Assembly (NCBI GenBank): GCA_030549335.1 | Contig: CM060189.1 | Location: 54,058,953-54,122,952 of the forward strand | From: Pontederia crassipes | Lineage: Eukaryota; Streptophyta; Magnoliopsida; Commelinales; Pontederiaceae | DNA length: 64,000 nt | Reading direction: 5' to 3' | In this document: positions 23,888 through 36,396 of the stretch, in pieces | Numbering within the stretch: position 1 is the stretch's first letter | Layout: every line of letters begins with the position of its first letter | Notes under the pieces: model-generated | Database searches by the model: none | The model's input: the letters and a program-made list of their open reading frames with translations, nothing else | Told to the model about the DNA's origin: nothing | Translations under genes and position numbers: made by a program

Positions 23888-24244
23888 ATAGTCATAATCT
23901 AACACATTGCTATTACAAACGGTCTTACTTTTTAACAGATAATCTTCAAATTAGATGAAACTAAAAGAAAATGAAACTCCTCCCAAACAGATGTTTTGTG
24001 GATGGAAGGTATTCTCAATTTTTATTCAATCACAAATGGACCAAAACTTTCACCTAATAGTTTGATTTCTTCATTCCTAAAAAAGAATCGAATACAACTA
24101 ATTTAAATAGGACTACTTTCCATTGAGACAGCGGACTTATCTATTTGCTCTTTTACACAAAATAAAATTGGGAAAAACAATAGAGTGCCCGGATGTGATA
24201 TTTCAGTGTAAGAAAGAATAATCATTCTTTTTCCAAGGAACTAT
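23888..24244. other. Unrecognised AT-rich DNA
   Basis: No coding, RNA or repeat signal identified. Confidence 0.5.
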
Positions 24245-25729
24245 GTAACGTTTTAAAAAGAAAAAAAGTGTAATAAAGTTTAAAAGGTAAGGGCATGTTG
24301 GTCATTTGTCTTCCTCACCTGTGTGCTACAGTAACTCGCGCGGGTGCTCCAGCCGCCGCCCCTTTCGACCGTCGTTTCTCCTTTGTTCGGCCATCGTATT
24401 TCACGTGTGAGGTGTCTTTGGAAAGATGATGACGAAACGAACATTTTGACAAATGGCATGAGATAATCGGTCCACTGTGCGCGACGCAGCAAGGGTAAAA
24501 TGCGAGGAAGATGGAAAACTGTCGGCGATGATTCCGGTTTTGATTCTCACCGATCCTTCTCCCGGTGAGTTGTACATCATTCTCAGGTCGATTAGGATCA
24601 TTTTGAGGGGTTTTAAGCATGTCTTTATTCCAAATCACATAGGAGGCCGAAATTGGGGTTTTCTGATGAACTTTTCCGGCGAACCGACGGGAAACTCCGG
24701 CCAAGCTCATCTTGATGTTCTAGTAGGTGCACACATGAGGAAAAAAGAAATCAGGTTGCTGTCCGTATAATAATTAGTCGCTAATCTTTTTTTTAGGTTC
24801 ATAGGTTTTGGATTTCGATCGCTCTCCGACGACTCGTTATCGTATCATGGTTGGTAAGCGAATAGGAATATGCATTTGATTTGATTTCAATGATGTGAAC
24901 AAAGTTAAAATAACTTATTTTATTGTGGATGTATAAGGCGTTCGGTGGTTCTTTTCGACGTTTCGGCGGGTGCGGTTGGGGTTCTGAGAGCGACGGCTAC
25001 AGTTGTTGTGGTATGAATGTCGAACAGCTGAAAATAATTATTAGAATGTTGGCTACAGTGGTTCTAATTATGTTTTATTTAAAGTTTGATTGAATTTCGC
25101 TTATAGGAGATTGCTAATCGGAAAGCGATAATTCGTGGGTTGTTGTGATTTGATTAGGCTGTTACTAGACGACGAGGTATTCTTTTCCTTCTTGGTAAGT
25201 ATTATAGCAAATCCATAATAGGACTTGATTTATGATAAGCACGCCGAGTAGTTGTGAATAGTGAATTATGAAATTTATTTTATAATATTAATTAATCAAG
25301 TAACGAATGCGATAGGTTATGTTTATTTTTTATTGGATTCGGACGAGGAGATAATTTGGGACTCGACGAATCCAAGGTGAGGAAACTTATCTCAATTGAT
25401 ATGAGACATTGTCCCATCCGATATGGGGCTAATTTTCTTGATAGTTTTTCCCCATGTGAAAATCATATTTATTCGTATGCTTCTTATATGTGCTCTTATA
25501 TGACTTGTGATCTTTTAATAAGAATTGTGGAAGTCTTTAATTGATAGAAGGTATTCCTATCACCTGGAATGAAGGATTTACTTTTGAATTGAAATGTTTC
25601 TTTAGTATAATGATTTCAAGTTTTAGATTTTCATTTTGAGATTGCATTCATGCATTACATGTAAAATCAGCATAAGGTGGAGTGTTTTCACCTCGGAGGA
25701 TTGGCCAACTCCGAGTAGACCGATTTGGA

Positions 25730-25975
25730 GTTCGGTATGCTCTGTGTCAATGGAATACGAAGAGTAGGTTCAACACCCTATGTCAATATAGTGATACGAG
25801 GGGTGAAATTAGAACAACCATCCTGTGTCAATGGGATACGAGGGATGGAAAGAAAAGATAAGAAGCCCTATGTCAATTGGATACGAAGGGCAGATCAACG
25901 TCATATGTCAATGGGATACGAGAGACGGAATTAGAACAACCACCCTATGTCAATTGGATACGAGGGGTGAGATTG
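25730..25975 (+). repeat. Minisatellite 'CC(C/A)TATGTCAATTGGATACGAGGGG'
   Basis: Six diverged copies of a short core (TGTCAATNGGATACGA), some separated by a second unit (GAATTAGAACAACCA), lie head to tail. Confidence 0.88.
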
Positions 25976-26613
25976 ATTCCTCCATTGAGGAGATTGGATA
26001 TCCATATTTGATGATGTTTCCCTTAAGTTTTATAATGTTATTTTATTATCATGCATGTGCACCCATAGCATTCATTTCGGTATGATCATTATTTTAATGA
26101 ATTTTCTTGGAGAAATGAGAAGGGTTTGGAATAATTTTTTAAAATGAAAAGGTTGGTTTTTTCCTTCGTTGTTTTAATATTTGAGATGGTCGTTTTACTC
26201 ACTGAGCCTCTTTATGCTCACACCTCCTGTTTAATTTTTTTTTCAAGTACTGAATGAAAGTCTTACATGCTTGCTTGCTTGGCATAAAATAAGAAATATA
26301 AAGGGGCAAGGATTGGACATGTGTGAGAGGCGTGGTTGATATTTTGGTTACTTTGTATTTCATTTGTCTTCTTATACGAATTGCTAGTTTGAAGAATGCT
26401 TGCAAGATTTTGCGAGATGTTAGATTTATTATGTGAGGACAATGGACGCTCATGTTATATGGTTTGCGAGCATCTGGCTCATGTTATATGTTATTTTGCT
26501 TGTGACTCACTATTTTGGGCATGTGTCCCACTATTTTTGCTATTCGTTGAATTGCCAGTAATGTCCTTATAACTGGTTGTGATGTTAAAGTTTTGAAGTT
26601 AATTATCTGTGAA

Positions 26614-26638
26614 GATATATATATATATATATATATAT
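26614..26638. repeat. (AT)n microsatellite
   Basis: A short uninterrupted TA dinucleotide run. Confidence 0.9.
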
Positions 26639-27739
26639 GAATTGTTATACATGACGTATAGACGAATTTACGCATACGTCGTGCCGAAATTTTTGGAAAT
26701 TTCCAGAGTTAGTTTATTTTTTAACATTGGTTTTCTGTTGAGTATTTGAATTCGAATTTAAATGGTTGATTTTATGGTTTCACCCCTTGTGGTGCCAAAA
26801 GAAGTAGTAGGGCTTCACAAATTATAACTAGACAGACCTTAGTATCTAATGAATGGTAAGTAATGCACCTGATTCCATCGGGATGAAGTTCAAAACATTT
26901 GTTGTCTTCGTCCGTGGCCAATCGATATCCGGATGGAGTCAACCTCAGTAGATTTTAAGGGCATTGTTGTAACACCCCCAAATCGATCAACATTACATGG
27001 AGAAAATCAATCTAAAGACGAAAAAATTATGGCATTGATAATAATATTGACCAAGACTTGGTCAAGAATAGACACGTCAATAGGAGAGATGGTAGAATTA
27101 AAGGAAAAATGCGAGAAACAATATTAATAGTGGAAGTCGAAAAGTTACTACATGACACTACAAGAAAATCATCAATTAGCGACGCAGCAATATAGAATCT
27201 AATGCATCGCTAACTCGACGCTGAAGATAATAGTGACGCATTAGCGTTGACTTCGAACCATATGCCTGGCGACGCCATTTCTCCGACGCTAATAGCGTCG
27301 ACTTCGCACCCATGGGTTTGTTGACGCTATTACCGTCGAATGGTGGCGCTAATGCAACGCTACAATGACATAAAAAGTGTCATCGTGAAGCATCAATATG
27401 TGTCTCTACTCCGTCTCTAAAGAGGCGCTAAAATTGTCGACGCTCATCCGTCGCCGAGTTGGCGCTAGGGTGAGACACGCATCTGACGCCCCGATTTTGC
27501 AACGTCTCTACAGTGACGCTAATGCGACACTAAATATTGAGACGCCATTGCGACGCTAAAGAGACGCCATAAAGAGATGCAAAGAACAAAATTCACGTCA
27601 GAGTCATCATTCAAATTCACATTAAGAACAACTTAATCTTACATTCAATTCATATTCGACATTTCAAATGATTTTACAATCAATTCACATTCAACATTTC
27701 AATCGATTTCAAATTATTTTACATCAATTCACGCTCCGG

Positions 27740-28215
27740 CCCAACAACGGAGTTGGACGAGACGACATAGAAGAAGGTAGCGAAGATGACTCCTCGCTCA
27801 GCCCATGTCCCTCGGTAGCGAGATGGTGGTGGTCGTTGGAGAGATGAAGAGGAGGAGGAGGAGGCGGAGGTGCTCGGGCTACGTCGGGACAGAAAAAATA
27901 GGAGAAGGAGGAGTAGGCGGCGGAGACGCTCAAGCGGCGTCGGGGCAGCAACAGGAGGAGGAGGAGGAGGCATCATCGTCGGAGCAGCAACATTAGGAGG
28001 AGGAGTAGAAGGAGGAGGCAGCGCCGTCAGAGCAGCAACAGTAGGAGGAGGAGGAGGAGACGTCTTCGGAGCAGTAACAATGGAAGGAGGAGGAGAATGA
28101 GGAGGAGGCGACAACGTCGAGGCGGCAGCAGCAGTTGGAGGAGGAGGAGGACACGGCGTCATTGTTGGGCAGGCAGCAACAATAGAGGACGAGGGGGAGG
28201 AGGAGGAGGGGAATG
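27740..28215. repeat. Purine-rich (GGA)n-type low-complexity block
   Basis: GGAGGAGGA runs alternate with GCAGCAACA and CGTCGG words. Open frames on both strands (poly-Pro/Ala on minus, Gly/Arg-rich on plus) follow from the composition. Confidence 0.8.
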
Positions 28216-28544
28216 GTTAAAAGGGGGAAAAAGTTACTTTCGCACAGCATGAGAACTATGAACCGTCGGATTAAACAAAAGGATAGTTCGGATTCATTCT
28301 TCGATGAGCACACGGATCGCCAATTAGCGTCGCAAAAATATGGCGACACTATTGAGTCTCTAATGTGGCGCCATATTAATTCAATTCTGATAGGTAATTA
28401 ATTCTAAAATATGTTAAATAGCATCGTTATTGTGAAGCCATTGTGTTGCTAGAGCAATGTGGCGCTAATGCGTCGCAAAGGTGGCGCTAAAGTATGTCTA
28501 TGAACTATAAAGTTATTAAGCATGTATATATGTATGTACATATG

Positions 28545-28546
<2 letters not shown>

Positions 28547-28596
<50 letters not shown>

Positions 28597-28612
28597 GTGT
28601 GTGTGTCTGTGT
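28547..28612. repeat. (AT)n-(GT)n-(GC)n compound microsatellite
   Basis: About 48 bases of AT dinucleotides run into GT and then CGCGCG. It lies just before the first copy of the internal duplication of CACTA-1. Confidence 0.93.
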
Positions 28613-28640
28613 GCGCGCGCGCATATGTATATATGTATAT

Positions 28641-31110
28641 GTCATCCGAAAAATTTGAAAATCATACGTCCATCAAATGAGGTCATTCTAAGAAGTTCGA
28701 GATGTCCAATTTTCAAGAAAATTAATTTTTAATACTTTTTTAAGTGCAAGAAACAAAATAAATTATTTAAATTTGGATACAAAAAAAATTCTAATAAAAT
28801 CAACATTTCTTAGAAAAAATTTGAAAACTCTATGTCAACTAAATGGGACCATTCTGAGCACTCCCGAAAGGTCCAATTTTTTAAAACGTACATTTTTAAA
28901 TTTATTAGGTGGGCGGAAGTTTTGAAGAATTTTTATAATTATGAAAAATAGGTATTTTGAGAATCGGACGAAACAAAAAAGATGTGAAACATGAAAGGTT
29001 TGCGCCGCCCAACCTTCTCGAGCCCTTCGAAACACCTATTTTTTCGTAGCAATCCAATCTAAGACCGCAAAGAATCGACCATTTCTATTCCAAAATTTTG
29101 CCCCCCGACCTCCGATCACCGCGATTCTTGTGCGGGTGGACAACTCGTATCAATCTTTACGAGTTCATAATTTTTGTTTTGACTAATTCCCGCTGTACTC
29201 ACGTCAAAGACCGTCGGAAGACTTTTTTCCCTAGGTTCTTAACTCTACCGTACGACCTCCTAAAATCGCCAAAACTTACTGAAAATCTGTGATGGCGTGC
29301 TCTATGGGAAGTTCGAATTTTGTGATGATCCAACGGTCGGATCTCCAGCAATCATCATCTGAATTTCTTAAAAAATGAAGAAGCACTATTCCTTCGATTT
29401 TGAAATTTGGGAATCATAGTATAATGTATAGCATGACATATTAACTTTTGTATATTATATAATAGAATAATATAGTATAGCATGATGTATAATATAGTAT
29501 AGTATAGTATAGTATAGTATAGTATAGTGTAGTTAGTATTATATAGACTATATTAAAAAGAGCGTTAAAGACTTAGCGTCGACTATATTATACATACATT
29601 ATATAATATTAGTGTCTACTTAGCGTCGCGATCATAGTGACGCTACGTAGCGTCTCATGCTTGCGATGCCAATGCAACGCAAAAAGCCAGCGCTAATATC
29701 GGCTCTTACATTCCCGTCTATTTAGCGTCACTTCACTCCAATATAGTGCTACTATCTGCCACGTGTTTATTAGTTTTCACGCTTGATAATAGCGCCAAAA
29801 TAGTGTCACTTTGGCATCTCACTTAGCGTCTACTCCAATATGTATATATGTATATGTGCATATATATGTATATGTCGTCCGAAAAATTTGAAAATCATAC
29901 GTCCATCAAATGAGGTCATTCTAAGAAGTTTCGAGATGTCCAATTTTCAAGAAAATTAATTTTTAATATTTTTTTAAGTGCAAGAAGCAAAATAAATTAT
30001 TTAAATTTGGATACAAAAAAATTCTAATAAAATCAACATTTCTTAGAAAAATTTTGAAAACTCTATGTCAACTAATTAACCATTCTGAGCACTCCTGAAA
30101 GGTCCGATTTTTTAGAACGTACATTTTTAAATTTATTAGGTGGGCGGAAGTTTTGAAGAATTTTTATAATTATGAAAAATAGGTATTTTGAGAATCGGAC
30201 GAAACAAAAAAGACGTGAAACATGAAAGGTTTGCGCCGCCCAACCTTCTCGAGCCCTTCGAAACACCTATTTTTTCGTAGCAATCCAATCTAAGACCGCA
30301 GATAATCGACCATTTCTATTCCAAAATTTTGCCCCCCGACCTCCGATCACCGCGATTCTTGTGCGGGTGGACAACTCGTATCAATCTTTACGAGTTCATA
30401 ATTTTCGTTTTGACTAATTCTCGCTGGACTCACATCAAAGATCGTCGGAAGACTTTTTTCCCTAGGTTCTTAACCCTACCGTACGACCTCCTAAAATCAC
30501 CAAAACTTACTGAAAAATCTGTGATGGCGTGCTCTATGGGAAGTTCGAATTTTGTGATGATCCAACGGTCGGATCTCCAGCAATCGTCATCTGAATTTCT
30601 TAAAAAATGAAGAAGCACTATTCCTTCGATTTTGAAATTTGGGAATCAGAGTATAATGTATAGCATGACATATTAACTTTTGTATATTATATAATAGAAT
30701 AATATAGTATAGCATGATGTATAATATAGTATAATATAGTTTGGTATAGTATAGTATAGTATAGTATAGTATAGTATAGTATAGTATAGTATAGTATAGT
30801 ATAGTGTAGTTAGTATTATATAGACTATATTAAAAAGAGCATTAAAGACTTAGCGTCGACTATATTATACATACATTATATAATATTAGTGTCTACTTAG
30901 CGTCGCGATCATAGTGACGCTACGTAGCGTCTCATGCTTGCGATGCCAATGCAACGCAAAAAGCCAGCGCTAATATCGGCTCTTACATTCCGTCTATTTA
31001 GCGTCACTTCACTCCAATATAGTGCTACTATCTGCCACGTGTTTATTAGTTTTCACGCTTGATAATAGCGCCAAAATAGTGTCACTTTGGCATCTCACTT
31101 AGCGTCTACT
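28641..31110. repeat. Tandem 1.2-kb segmental duplication inside CACTA-1
   Basis: Copy 1 (28641-29834) and copy 2 (29874-31110) run colinear from 'TC(A/G)TCCGAAAAATTTGAAAATC' to 'CACTTAGCGTCTACT' with few differences. The main length change is an expanded (TATAG)n run in copy 2 (about 30725-30805 versus 29495-29530). Both copies read MPPDLRSPRFLCGWTTRINL on plus and MFRRAREGWAAQTFHVS on minus. Neither matches a family I know. Confidence 0.96.
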
Positions 31111-34100
31111 TTTTGTGAAGCTAATGCGACGCTATATGGACGCTATAGAGAAGCACTTAGCATCTCCTCTAGTCGACCAAACGACGGCGCTATTGCGACG
31201 CTATTAGTGTTAATTTAGAGTCACGTAATGTGGCGACACTAATTTACATCGCTATTTGGCAGTTTTCTTGTAGTGTGATCTCAAATTAAATATGTCATAA
31301 TGGTTACATCAGAGTTCATAAATGCGGAAGAAGAGAAAATAGATAAATAGACACTTTGGTTCATATGCTTTATTGTCGCTTGAGCTTTGTCGCCGCACAC
31401 AAACTCAACATCATCACTGACCTGACCCTATGGAAATCAAATATAAGGAAGGTAATTCTCCCATAAACTTTAGAGCTTAGTGGGAAACCAATAACAATAT
31501 ACAGTACATAACTGCAATTAGAATAAATCAAAAGGTAAAGATCAGTACTTATCTTGATTAGGGCAGGAGCATGAAACCATCATAGATCATGAGTAAGGAG
31601 AAATCAATAGATATTAATAATCAATGAAATCAAGTGGCACATAATAATCTTGGAATCAATAACATGCTTGATAATCATGATAATAACGATAACTTGATTC
31701 AATATTCATGTTTCTTTACTTAATCATGCTTCTTTATCTTAAATCATACTTAGAATTAGGTGAGTGCCTTTGTATTCGTCATCCTTTACTTAACATAGGA
31801 TGAGTTTTTATTCACTTATGGGGTACGCCGACCGAAACGATACAACCGCATGCGGGTCAATGGGTGATCAAGCCATGACCAAGGGAGCGACCTTATCATG
31901 CAAGCACTTGGCATAGGCTAGCAATTCAATGTTTTGAATCTTTCGTTGTTCGTCATGATATGAGAATCAATAGATCAATCATGTGATACAACAATATAAA
32001 AGTTCGCAACTTAAATCAGGATGAAATCATATCTTGATAATTCATTAAGGATCGTGATGGGCATGAGCATGAACATGTAAGGTTCAAATCAGATTCAGAA
32101 ATCAGCAAGAAGGCATGAAACATGAGTCTTGGGTGTCATAACCCGAGCCGAGTACTAGAAATCCTGGCCCGGGTTCATAGCAGGAACTCGGATTGAGTGT
32201 GAGACACACTTAGGCCGGATTCGTGGAAAGTGTCGCATGATGTCGGGTCGACACGAGACATACCCGAGCTGATTCATTGAAACCCGGGTCGGGTGGAAAA
32301 ATATCGAGAGGTCGACAGCATCTTCGTTCGCTAACCCGGGTTGGGTTTAGGGTGACCCGGGACGAGTTCCGTAAACACGGACCGGGCATGTAGTTTACCT
32401 AATCGGTTGTAGTATGATCCCAAGTAGGGTTCATAGAAATCTTGACCAAGTTCTAATATCATTCAGAACATCGAGGGCTTATGCAATGGTTTAGATCTAG
32501 AAAAATACTATCCTCCACGGTATGTATATGGAAAAGATGCGGCAAACAATATAAACCAATCGCTTAGATCATATTAACAGGAATCTAATCACAATTAGCA
32601 TGGACATTATGATTACAACCACAACAAGCATAACATGATGGACAAAAACAAAGCATAGTAGGGAATGGATTCTAATAGGAAACTAATTTAAGCAAGATTA
32701 CCAAATCAGTCAAGCAAAGCATTACAGATCCGCGATTCTTATCGTTCTTGGATATTCTTATGCTTTACACATTAATCATAATTTTTATAGAGGCTGACAT
32801 GAAGGACTAGATCTATCTAATAGAGTTATGCAAGGTGATTTCTGAATCACCCACCTGATTTCCCGGATTGTTCCTTCATGGATCTGTCAAGGTCATCGAC
32901 GATGCGTCCTTCTCCTCTGTTCCTACGTCGGTGCCTCGTCTGTCGATGGATCTCCTCCTTTAAATTCGGTCGACACCACCAAAGATGTGAGGGAAAATGA
33001 CAACAATGAACAGATGCGTGGGGAAGGAAAGTACTCTAGGTGAGGAAGAGGTGCAAATTCCTTCCTTGGAGGCGTGCTGGGGTGCACAACCACTAGGGAC
33101 AAAAGTTTCCCACCAATGTGGGGAATTATGGGAAGGTTTTCTGGTGATTAATTACAATTATTTTTTTTTCAATATTTGCATTTATCCCCTCATAATGATG
33201 CGTTTGAATTCCCTATTTTTGGGAATCCTGGCATGATTCTCTCCCTAGCTAGTTGGTCGTTTCCATTTTTATTTCTTCTTTATTCACTACAAGAAAATTG
33301 GTTGTTACAGACGGTCCGAACCGTCGGTAAAATGGCCAGATCCGTCGAAAATAACGTTTTTCGACGATTCTTTCAACGGATAGTGTCCGTGCGAAAAAGG
33401 GGCGTCACAAACAATTTGCGACGGTTTTTACCGAACCGTCGGTATTACAGACGGTTTAGCTGGCGTGCGCGACCGTCAAACGTTGAGTATCGACGGCACT
33501 AACCATCGATAATATCGACAGTTGTGACCGCCGATATATATCGGCGGCTTTAACCGTCAATACTATCGACGGTTTTAACCGTCGAAAAACTTGTGTCGAC
33601 GATTTTACCCGTCGACTGCACAATCAATTTTCGACGGCTATGACTCGAAAATGTTGCACGGACGGTTATAACCGTCAGTAAGTATCGAAAAAATTGCAAT
33701 ATTTCAGCTATTTCCGACAGTCAGGACCGTCAGAAACAAAAAAAATAAAAAAAATGTCCGAACAGATAATACAACACATAATGCTGAATTCACATAATGT
33801 CCAAACCATGACATAATCCAACCATCACAGATACTATCCAAACATGAAATAATTCAAACATCACATAATCCAACAAAATATAACTATCACATAATTCAAA
33901 GCCATTCCAAACAAATTGAAGTCTTGGTCATCATGAAGAGATGAAGAGCTGATGATATGAAGTCTTGGTCGCAAAACAACTCGAACATCACTGCACAATA
34001 GAGATTTCAGAAAGTTAATTAAAATGCAAATAAAACATGAATTCGGATTTGAAATCTAATGAAGAATAAAATCTAAAGTGCAAATAATTCACAATCCATA

Positions 34101-34334
34101 AAAATTCTTAAACAACAATAGTGATCAGGAAGTATGTTGAAGTTCATGGTCATACTCAGAACAAAAACCGGGAACATAAACTACAAGTATATTTATTTAT
34201 AATGAGTACTGACATTTACATGATCCAACTGTCTGCACTCCATTTTCGGTGAAAATTTTGAAACTCTACAGATCTAACTGAAAGGGATGAAGAGTAAAAT
34301 CTAAGTTAGTATGAATCTAATGAGTATAATGAAT

Positions 34335-35970
34335 CTACAGATTAAAGAAAATTCCAAAAAAAATTAAGTATAATGAATCTACCTCGATGTCATCGTCGTT
34401 CAATTCGCCACGCATGAAGACACGCATCATTTTCTTCATTTCAGTCATGTTACAACGTTCACGTTCTTCGAATTCTTTTTTGACCTCTTCCCTAATCGTC
34501 TTGGTCACCTGATCCATAATTTCTTGCATACCAGAAGGAGATGAACCTGAAGTAGTTCGTCGATCATATCCAATATCTGTTTCACTCACAGAAGATCCGA
34601 GGTCGTAAATACGACCCTTCATCACGCCGACGTGGTCCATCCAAAGTTATCTTGGGGTCAACGGTATGGTCCCCTCCTGCGTGACTTGCGTAATATGATC
34701 AACTTCTTTTGTTTTATAAGACTCCTGAAATATAAAGAAAATACAAAGAACCGGCAAAAATAATTAACTATAAACGACGAGTAGGTGATCAACTTCAAAG
34801 TTTTATTAATTAACTATTAACTTGCAATTTAGAAAAAATAAAGGCACAAAAATTTATATACATATGTCTCCCGGGCATAATCCGAAACCCATTCTTTGTT
34901 CTTCTTCTGATGAGTTCGGAGAAATATTTCGTCCTGAGTAAGTGGTCTACCCGTCTCTTTCTCCTGCAATGGGATAATATTTTGTAACTTAAAGTATAAT
35001 ATTTTCTCGACACTGTATTTAAAGACCTTATCGTTTTCTTAGCAATCGTGCTCGTGGATACACATCCGCCCGAATGCAAGCACGCTCCCTGGTCGGACTC
35101 TCGACTGGTTTTTGCTTTTTCGCATTTCAATTTGTACTCCTCGGTGGACCACTTTTGTAGCAAATCGATCCAAACAGCCTAGGGGATCCAATTGGGTCAT
35201 TCTCCGTCAGCTCGAGCTTCCGAAAGCATCGCAGACAATCTCTTCGAGCACCAAGAATTAAAATCCTTCCACATTTTTTTCGTATTCTCGAGCTCCCACC
35301 ACACATCAGTCTACATGTGTTTAAAAATAATTAAAGTATTACGAAGATAAATTTTAATGACCATGTTGGCTTCTAAGGATACCTAAAATTCATTAAATAG
35401 CATATGTCTCGTGGCATAAGAAACTTCCCTCCATGTAAGCCACACTTCAGTATACCTATGTCGCAACACTTTAGTAACTACCGCAGCCACGGGTTTCGAC
35501 GGTACAAACTTGGAAGGACACAAAATTATAAAATGTCATGGCTGAATCACAAAATGAATAAGGATTCGAAATACATAAAATAACACTTACCCTAAATTTC
35601 CATCTGGCTGCACGTATGTTTTGTAAACACGATTTGATGAAGCCTGGTCTGAGCTGTCCACGGAACAACGAGCTCTGACGGGTTGTTCTGGCAATTGTGT
35701 CTCCAAGTCCGCAATATCAGCGTGAGAGGAAGGACCCGACAGAGGAGAAGAACGTTCTATTATGCGAATGCTCGTGGCTAATCTAGGAGCCGACGGAGGA
35801 GAAGAACGCTCTGTTATGCAAATGCCCGTGACCGATCTAGGAGCCGACGGAGTACTGAGAGCTCTAGGGATGACCGACTCCTTTCCTTTATTTTTACTTT
35901 TACCAAATCGATACATCTGCATAATACAAAATTTATTCCAAGTCAAATTCACAATTGATAAAAAATTCAA
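34335..35970 (-). pseudogene. CACTA TNP1/TNPA-like gene (Transposase_24 type), decayed
   Basis: The minus-strand pieces read in order. A Ser/Pro-rich N-terminal part (35970-35587) has repeated 'ERSSP(P/L)SAPR' phrases. Near 35320-35165 a segment reads WWELENTKKMWKDF. Then come LLQKWSTEEYKLKCEKAKTS (35160-35100) and, after a probable intron, EKETGRPLTQDEIFLRTHQK...KEWVSDYARETY (about 34975-34862). A C-terminal Glu/Arg-rich coil (34640-34335) has TIREEVKKEFEER. The ETGRPLTQDEIFLRTH stretch is the hallmark of the plant Ptta/En/Spm second protein, which binds subterminal repeats. Exon borders were not resolved; 36381-36136 may contain a 5' exon. Confidence 0.75.
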
Positions 35971-36396
35971 ATGTCACAACGTCTCGACCTGACTATGTTC
36001 GGCTACATCTTGTGTTGCATCTTGAGGAACGGAATTGTACGTACAACTTGAGAACCAATTCCTAATATCCGAAGGCGCTTATAAAAAATAAACAAATTAA
36101 TTCGAATAAGCTTATGCGTAAAATTCTTTTGATTATTATTTCAAACACTCACGAGATGGTAGCGAATATAAGAATGCATCGTCCTCGTCAGGCATCCGTC
36201 GATCCGATTGTTTGTCCACATGCATCGCTAACGCATCAAACAAACTATCACGAGATGATAATTTGAATAATGTGTTATGATACAACATGAAAATGAATCG
36301 TAAATGAACAATCCATAAGATGACAACGGTCTTAATAAAAGATCCTAGATGTAAGATAAAAATACAATATGATCGTGACATTAAGGAATAATACCA

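Larger units (their letters stand above)
24245..26962 (-). repeat. Probable decayed relative of the long-LTR family, reverse orientation
   Basis: A possible TGTAAC end lies at 24245. A GC-richer part (24310-25000) is open on both strands but gives no recognisable protein. A tandem block at about 25730-25975 (core 'CCTATGTCAATTGGATACGAGGGG') resembles in style the minisatellites of the other LTRs. 'TTTACTCACTGAGCCTCTTTATGCTCACACC' near 26192 is a phrase I associate with the reverse strand of such LTRs. The right boundary is the insertion point of LTR-A/LTR-B. Orientation and identity are inferred. Confidence 0.35.
27156..31275. mobile_element. CACTA (En/Spm) transposon 1, non-autonomous
   Basis: The termini are CACTACAAGAAAATC and its inverse (GTTTTCTTGTAGTG). 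A perfect 3-bp target duplication TGA flanks it (27153-27155 and 31276-31278), as the superfamily requires. The ends carry many GCGACGC / GCGTCGC / TTAGCGTC subterminal motifs (27175-27560 and 30850-31250). No transposase frame is present. It contains a GGA/TCC-rich block (27740-28215) whose proline- or glycine-rich readings are low-complexity artefacts, and two near-identical 1.2-kb internal copies. It sits in LTR-A. Confidence 0.95.

Noticed and set aside
27719..28349. Pro-rich and Ser/Cys-rich frames that could suggest an extensin-like protein
   Set aside because: They arise from a (GGA)n-type low-complexity block inside a CACTA element, open on both strands, with no signal peptide or conserved repeat.
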